Part shown: positions 6,006 through 8,734 of the stretch, piece after piece
Layout: each line of letters opens with the position of its first letter
Numbering within the stretch: the stretch's first letter is position 1
Origin: Deltaproteobacteria bacterium UBA2385
GTDB taxonomy: Bacteria > Myxococcota_A > UBA796 > UBA2385
Reading direction: 5' to 3'
Length of the DNA stretch: 8,734 bases
Assembly (NCBI GenBank): GCA_002343455.1
Contig: DDSR01000229.1
Span: forward strand, 1-8,734
Program-made: the position numbers and the translations under genes
Notes under the pieces: model-generated
What the model was told of the DNA's origin: nothing
What the model saw: only the letters and a program-made list of their open reading frames with translations
Database searches by the model: none

Positions 6006-6755
6006 CTACTTCGCGCTTGCCAGCATCGCGGGCGCCCACCGCGGCGACGGCGTCGGCATCGCGTCCCAGGTCCGCCCGTCCAGCTCCCGGCCGGTGGCGG
6101 CCTTGTTCACGCCGCCCCACTGCTTGAAGAAGAAGGCCACACCCTGGGCGTCGCACGACGCGCGCACGTCCCGGACCCAGGCGGGGTCCATCGGCCGGGC
6201 CCCCGGCCCGGACTCGCCACCAACGATCACCCAGTCGATGCCGGCGAGGTCCAGGTCGGGCAGGGCGGCGAGGAAGGGCTCCACCGACAGGAAGCGCACG
6301 GCGGCGGGCACGGCCCGCAGCTCATCGATCCGCCAGGCCACCTTGGGGCCCTCGACGCTGACGCCCTGCCACAGGTTGACGGGCCAGGGCAGCCGCCCAG
6401 AGAGCGCATGGAGGCGGTCGGCGCGCTTGGTGAGCACCTGGAAGGTGTGCCAGCTCGCGCGCTCCATGGTGTCGAACACGTCGGCGAGGAAGTCTTCTGG
6501 GATGGCCTTGTGGAACAGGTCGCTCATCGAGTTGACGAAGATCGTCCGCGGCTTGCGCCAGGTCAGTGGCAGCCCCACCAGGTCCGGCTGGAGGGTGAGG
6601 TCGAAGCCGGCGGCGTAGCGGGGCTGGCCCATGCGGCGCAGCCGCTCGGCCATGCGTTCGGCGTAGCAGTGGGTACAGCCAGCCGAGATTTTGGTACAGC
6701 CGGTGACCGGGTTCCAGGTGGCGTCGGTCCACTCGATGGGGGAGATCGTGGCCAT
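6006..6755 (-). CDS. DUF5131 (phage Gp37/Gp68) family protein
   Basis: The 249-aa product is close to full family length. Hallmarks are present in order: [14 protein letters not shown] (residues 7-20), the three-Cys cluster C20-x6-C27-x2-C30 ([15 protein letters not shown]), [50 protein letters not shown] and FFFKQWGG. The family is found in phages and bacterial genomes, often beside TcmP genes, and its biochemical role is not established. The Cys spacing is not the CxxxCxxC of classical radical-SAM enzymes, though a metal or cluster role is plausible. The start is the ATG at 6755 with AGGAGG at 6764-6769 (8-nt spacer). It is the first gene of a four-gene leftward operon behind a LexA-type operator. 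No TcmP gene is seen in the window. Confidence 0.92.
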   Translation of the reverse strand: MATISPIEWTDATWNPVTGCTKISAGCTHCYAERMAERLRRMGQPRYAAGFDLTLQPDLVGLPLTWRKPRTIFVNSMSDLFHKAIPEDFLADVFDTMERASWHTFQVLTKRADRLHALSGRLPWPVNLWQGVSVEGPKVAWRIDELRAVPAAVRFLSVEPFLAALPDLDLAGIDWVIVGGESGPGARPMDPAWVRDVRASCDAQGVAFFFKQWGGVNKAATGRELDGRTWDAMPTPSPRWAPAMLASAK

Positions 6756-6775
6756 CAGGGCGCCCTCCTGATAAC

Positions 6776-6819
6776 GAGGTATCTGAACATGAGTTCAGGG
6801 TCAAGACCCATGCTCATAC
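6776..6819 (-). promoter_or_regulatory. Candidate promoter of the four-gene operon
   Basis: On the minus strand TTGACC (6804-6799, 5/6 to the -35 consensus) is followed after 17 nt by TACCTC (6781-6776), a weak -10 (2/6). This pairing puts the SOS-type palindrome exactly in the spacer, but leaves the Shine-Dalgarno sequence at the very 5' end of the transcript. An alternative is TATGAG (6819-6814, 4/6) as -10 with a poor -35, giving a leader of about 50 nt with the palindrome just downstream of the start site. Either placement lets a bound repressor block transcription. Sequence alone does not decide between them. Confidence 0.45.
6783..6798. promoter_or_regulatory. LexA-type SOS operator
   Basis: CTGAAC-ATGA-GTTCAG is a perfect palindrome with 6-bp arms. 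It contains GAAC-N4-GTTC, the core of the Gram-positive (Cheo-type) SOS box. Together with the next base it matches 16 of 17 positions of CTRHAMRYBYGTTCAGS, the M. xanthus LexA consensus as I recall it. It lies 28 bp upstream of the DUF5131 start codon, in a promoter-like region. This suggests repression by LexA and induction after DNA damage of the downstream operon. Confidence 0.65.
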
Positions 6820-6844
6820 GGCTACTCATGTGCTACCTTGACCC
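6787..6844. repeat. Interleaved inverted repeats in the operon's upstream region
   Basis: ACATGAGT (6787-6794) is the exact inverse of ACTCATGT (6824-6831), and GGGTCAAG (6798-6805) is the exact inverse of CTTGACCC (6837-6844). The order is A, B, A', B', so the arms interleave rather than nest; as RNA they could form only one hairpin at a time or a pseudoknot. The first A arm overlaps the SOS-type palindrome and the first B arm contains the -35-like TTGACC. They could be extra protein-binding half-sites or a trace of a duplication. Confidence 0.4.
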
Positions 6845-7018
6845 GGCAATGGCTGCGTAGTTCGTCCGCTCCGCCCTGCCCTCGGGGTAGCCGACCTCGG
6901 TGGGACGGCCGGCGGGGTAATAGGTGGTGGTCACCTCGATGGTCTTGGTGTCGGTCAGGTCCGTCAGGTCGAGCCAGTCGGTGATGTTGTCCCGGTCGGT
7001 GTGGAACCAAGCGCTGAT
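6833..7018 (-). pseudogene. Orphan 3' fragment resembling an Rhs/YD repeat
   Basis: Sixty-one codons end in TAG at 6833-6835 and begin directly after the TGA of the lipoprotein gene, in the same frame. The translation is protein-like: DRDNITDWLDLTDL, then YYPAGRPTEVGYPEGR and AERTNY. The stretch Y-x-x-x-G-R-x-T-E-V-x-Y-P-x-G-R is close to the YD-repeat pattern of Rhs proteins (YDaaGRlTevtyPdGr). There is no ATG start or Shine-Dalgarno sequence, so it is most likely a displaced piece of an Rhs gene, as is often left behind in polymorphic-toxin loci. The similarity is short; another C-terminal gene remnant is possible. It ends within the upstream region of the SOS-type operon. Confidence 0.5.
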
Positions 7019-7909
7019 TCATAAACAGCCTCCCTTAAGATAGCCTGGCTCTCCGTCAAAGACCCTGGCGCGGCAATCGAGGCCGAGGTGCCAGATCAAC
7101 TTGATTGCACTGGCCGGAATTGGCACAAAGCCGGTCACGTCGTTTCCTTGACCCAGATTGCCGCGAATGTATACGTTGTGTATAACGTTGGATACGGCAT
7201 CCAGGTACGAACTGGTATCACCCACCTTGATCGCAGACATAGCCACCAAGTAGCAGGTCAACACCTGGGCGACGACGAAGGCATCGGGCTTGGGTTTCCC
7301 TGGAGCGTCCAGCCTGAGCTGGGTACGGTGCTGAGCAGAGTCTGAACTAAAGAGCTGAAACTCGAGTTCCTTCGCCAACCTGTATGCTACTTCAGGCTTC
7401 CCGCGCTCCATCTGACCCGCCGCAATTCCGAGGCGTACTGGTACGGGCAGGGCCGACAGCTCGGCGGCCGGTAGGGCGTCCGAGGCCTCGGCAAGCTCGT
7501 TCAAAGAACCACTCAGCGCTTCGCAGGCAACTGCCGCCGATGCGAGACTGCCTCCTTCCAAGGCGATCGCGGTATTGTTGAGCCACCAGGAGGAACTGAG
7601 AACGACATCTCCGTCGTAGACACCACCTTCGCGCCAACGGCACCAGCTCCGAGCGATCGAGTAGGGCCCGTCTCTCAAACAGGCGCGGGCGTTCTGAAAC
7701 ATCTCCACAAGGTTGGAATCGCCATCGGGATAGCCTGGACATGGCGCCGCATTCGCTTCGACCTCGGACATGATGAACCACAGGTCCAGGTCGAGCCACA
7801 GCTTTTGTGGAAATGGCTGCGTGGCCTCTTTGAAGCGCACGGCTTCCGTAGCTGGCAGCCGGTGCGCCGTGACACACGACAAAAGCAGCAAGCCGAAGAG
7901 ACTGAACAT
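7019..7909 (-). CDS. Lipoprotein, candidate immunity protein for the Rhs toxin
   Basis: The protein is 296 aa from the ATG at 7909; a GTG at 7933 would add eight residues. ATG 7909 is preferred because GGAG lies upstream and it begins directly with the hydrophobic signal MFSLFGLLLLSC. This is a type II (lipoprotein) signal peptide with lipobox LLSC and predicted lipidation at Cys12, though it lacks the usual positive N-terminus. Val at +2 suggests outer-membrane sorting in the periplasm by the usual Gram-negative rule. The mature part is soluble and helical and has seven more Cys. I do not recognise the family. It sits 50 bp downstream of the Rhs toxin gene on the same strand, the classical position of an immunity gene, and a periplasmic lipoprotein would suit a toxin acting outside the cytoplasm. 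Its codons look AT-richer than those of the operon to the left, hinting at separate acquisition. Confidence 0.7.
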   Translation of the reverse strand: MFSLFGLLLLSCVTAHRLPATEAVRFKEATQPFPQKLWLDLDLWFIMSEVEANAAPCPGYPDGDSNLVEMFQNARACLRDGPYSIARSWCRWREGGVYDGDVVLSSSWWLNNTAIALEGGSLASAAVACEALSGSLNELAEASDALPAAELSALPVPVRLGIAAGQMERGKPEVAYRLAKELEFQLFSSDSAQHRTQLRLDAPGKPKPDAFVVAQVLTCYLVAMSAIKVGDTSSYLDAVSNVIHNVYIRGNLGQGNDVTGFVPIPASAIKLIWHLGLDCRARVFDGEPGYLKGGCL

Positions 7910-7959
7910 CAGGGGATGCTCCAGATTGGGCACAGTTTTCCAGGTTGGAACATAAATTC

Positions 7960-8734
7960 CTACATTTCGAGGATGAGCGTTGCTTCCAACCCCAGCCCAT
8001 CAACACGGGCCTTCCATGCGTCATATGCGCCCTTCGCCGACCCGAACCCCGATGGGTTCTTAAGCGGCTCCAACTTGCTCATCCTCCCCTTTGCCAACGC
8101 CGACATCACGTGACCACCGGCGACCCCCGCTCTGTCCGCCTCTGCCTCGATTCGCACCTTGTCCATGGCGTTGTTGACGGTCTCAACGGATGTGTTGCCG
8201 CCCACTTCGTAGGCCTTCGCGAAGCCCACCGGGTCCGCCTTCCACTGGTTGTAATGCGTGCCCTCGTGGATCCCAGGGTCCTGCTCGATGATGGGGTCGT
8301 TGCTCGGCTCGTGGGGAAATGAGTACAGAGTGATCTCGCCGGTCTTGGAGTCCATCACGCCTCCGGTCTGGTTTCGGACACGGTTCCCACTCACATCTAC
8401 ATCCCAGAATGCCTGATGGCTCGGGTCTACTTTCGCCTTCCCGTCACGAGCCGCAGCCTTGAGCCCTTCTACTCCTTTGGCAATCGCCTCCACATCGGTC
8501 GAAGACAAGCCCATGTCACCAGCCTTCTGTGAGTCATTGATCGCCTCCAGGGCCGGGGCATATGCACTGGCCACCTCGTCCTCGGTGATGCTTCGAACGA
8601 TCACCACTTCCGAAGGCGCAGCCGCTTGCTCCTGATACCCCCCAGGATCCTTCCACCCCACTGGACTACCCCCTCCATAGTCAAACGGTGTCGAACTGCC
8701 CACCGCCAGCGGATCCCCCTCCAGAAACCTCCCC
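7960..8734 (-). CDS. Rhs-family polymorphic toxin, C-terminal part with metallopeptidase-like domain (5' end outside window)
   Basis: The frame is open to the right edge of the window, so only the last 257 codons are seen. The first visible residues (GRFLEGDPL, then FDYGGGSPVGWKDPGG) match the end of the Rhs repeat-associated core (consensus GRFL..DP..., N.P....DP.G). This is the point after which variable toxin domains begin. The following 225 residues form that domain: an Ala-rich helical stretch, then QAFWDVD, then a zinc-protease motif HEGTH at 8254-8268 in IHEGTHYNQW. About 25 residues on, RIEAEAD could give the third Glu ligand of a gluzincin. The protein is therefore likely a secreted or contact-dependent effector that cleaves target protein. 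A full Rhs gene would extend several kb further right. The lipoprotein gene 50 bp downstream is the likely immunity partner. Confidence 0.8.
   Translation of the reverse strand, partial: GRFLEGDPLAVGSSTPFDYGGGSPVGWKDPGGYQEQAAAPSEVVIVRSITEDEVASAYAPALEAINDSQKAGDMGLSSTDVEAIAKGVEGLKAAARDGKAKVDPSHQAFWDVDVSGNRVRNQTGGVMDSKTGEITLYSFPHEPSNDPIIEQDPGIHEGTHYNQWKADPVGFAKAYEVGGNTSVETVNNAMDKVRIEAEADRAGVAGGHVMSALAKGRMSKLEPLKNPSGFGSAKGAYDAWKARVDGLGLEATLILEM

Noticed and set aside
6006..6755. Calling the DUF5131 protein a classical radical-SAM enzyme
   Set aside because: The Cys spacing is C-x6-C-x2-C, not CxxxCxxC, so only the family name is supported.
5184..6860. 558-aa open frame on the plus strand spanning two genes
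   Set aside because: It lies opposite the DUF5131 and Ntn-like genes and crosses their boundary and the promoter; composition is that of a shadow frame in GC-rich DNA.
6822..7022. 66-aa minus-strand frame starting with an ATG at 7022
   Set aside because: His/Arg/Pro-rich translation; the frame one base over gives the protein-like YD-repeat remnant instead.
1..8734. CRISPR arrays, tRNA or rRNA genes
   Set aside because: No regularly spaced direct repeats of CRISPR type, and no tRNA- or rRNA-like sequence was recognised on either strand.

Overview
The window is GC-rich and nearly every gene reads leftward (minus strand). A high-GC myxobacterium (Myxococcota) or close relative is the best guess. 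The grounds are an operator at 6783-6798 that fits the Myxococcus xanthus LexA-box consensus as I recall it, an Rhs-type polymorphic toxin with a lipoprotein candidate immunity gene, and overall base composition. This is inference; no marker gene is present.

Right part (8734 to 6833): the 3' end of an Rhs gene runs in from beyond the window. It ends in a C-terminal toxin domain with an HEGTH zinc-protease motif. A Cys-rich lipoprotein gene follows as the candidate immunity gene, then a 61-codon remnant resembling an Rhs YD repeat, open in the frame of the lipoprotein's stop codon. This is the usual look of a polymorphic-toxin locus with displaced Rhs fragments.

Middle part (6844 to 2821): a regulatory region with a perfect palindrome CTGAAC-ATGA-GTTCAG (a GAAC-N4-GTTC, LexA-type SOS box) precedes a tight run of four genes with gaps of 6, 29 (to the preferred start) and 9 nt. 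They encode a DUF5131 (phage Gp37/Gp68) protein, a probable proteasome-like (Anbu-like) Ntn-hydrolase-fold protein, a three-part nuclease (calcineurin-like phosphoesterase, helix-hairpin-helix, TM0106/YprB-type RNase H-like exonuclease), and a protein of unknown function. I know of no described system with this composition; a DNA-damage-inducible processing or defence operon is the most interesting reading of the window.

IS region (2820 to about 1380): an IS3-family insertion sequence with orfA and orfB, joined by an A8 slippery run for -1 frameshifting, has inserted into the 3' end of the fourth operon gene. The last residues of that gene now come from the IS end.

Left part (about 1380 to 1): a 420-bp gene-poor stretch with repeated GGTTGYCCAC motifs and an 8-bp-arm inverted repeat, then a hypothetical gene with a possible PD-(D/E)xK (ExE) nuclease core, then a short non-coding end with four TYCACAA repeats. 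Whether this left gene once belonged to the interrupted operon cannot be told from the sequence.
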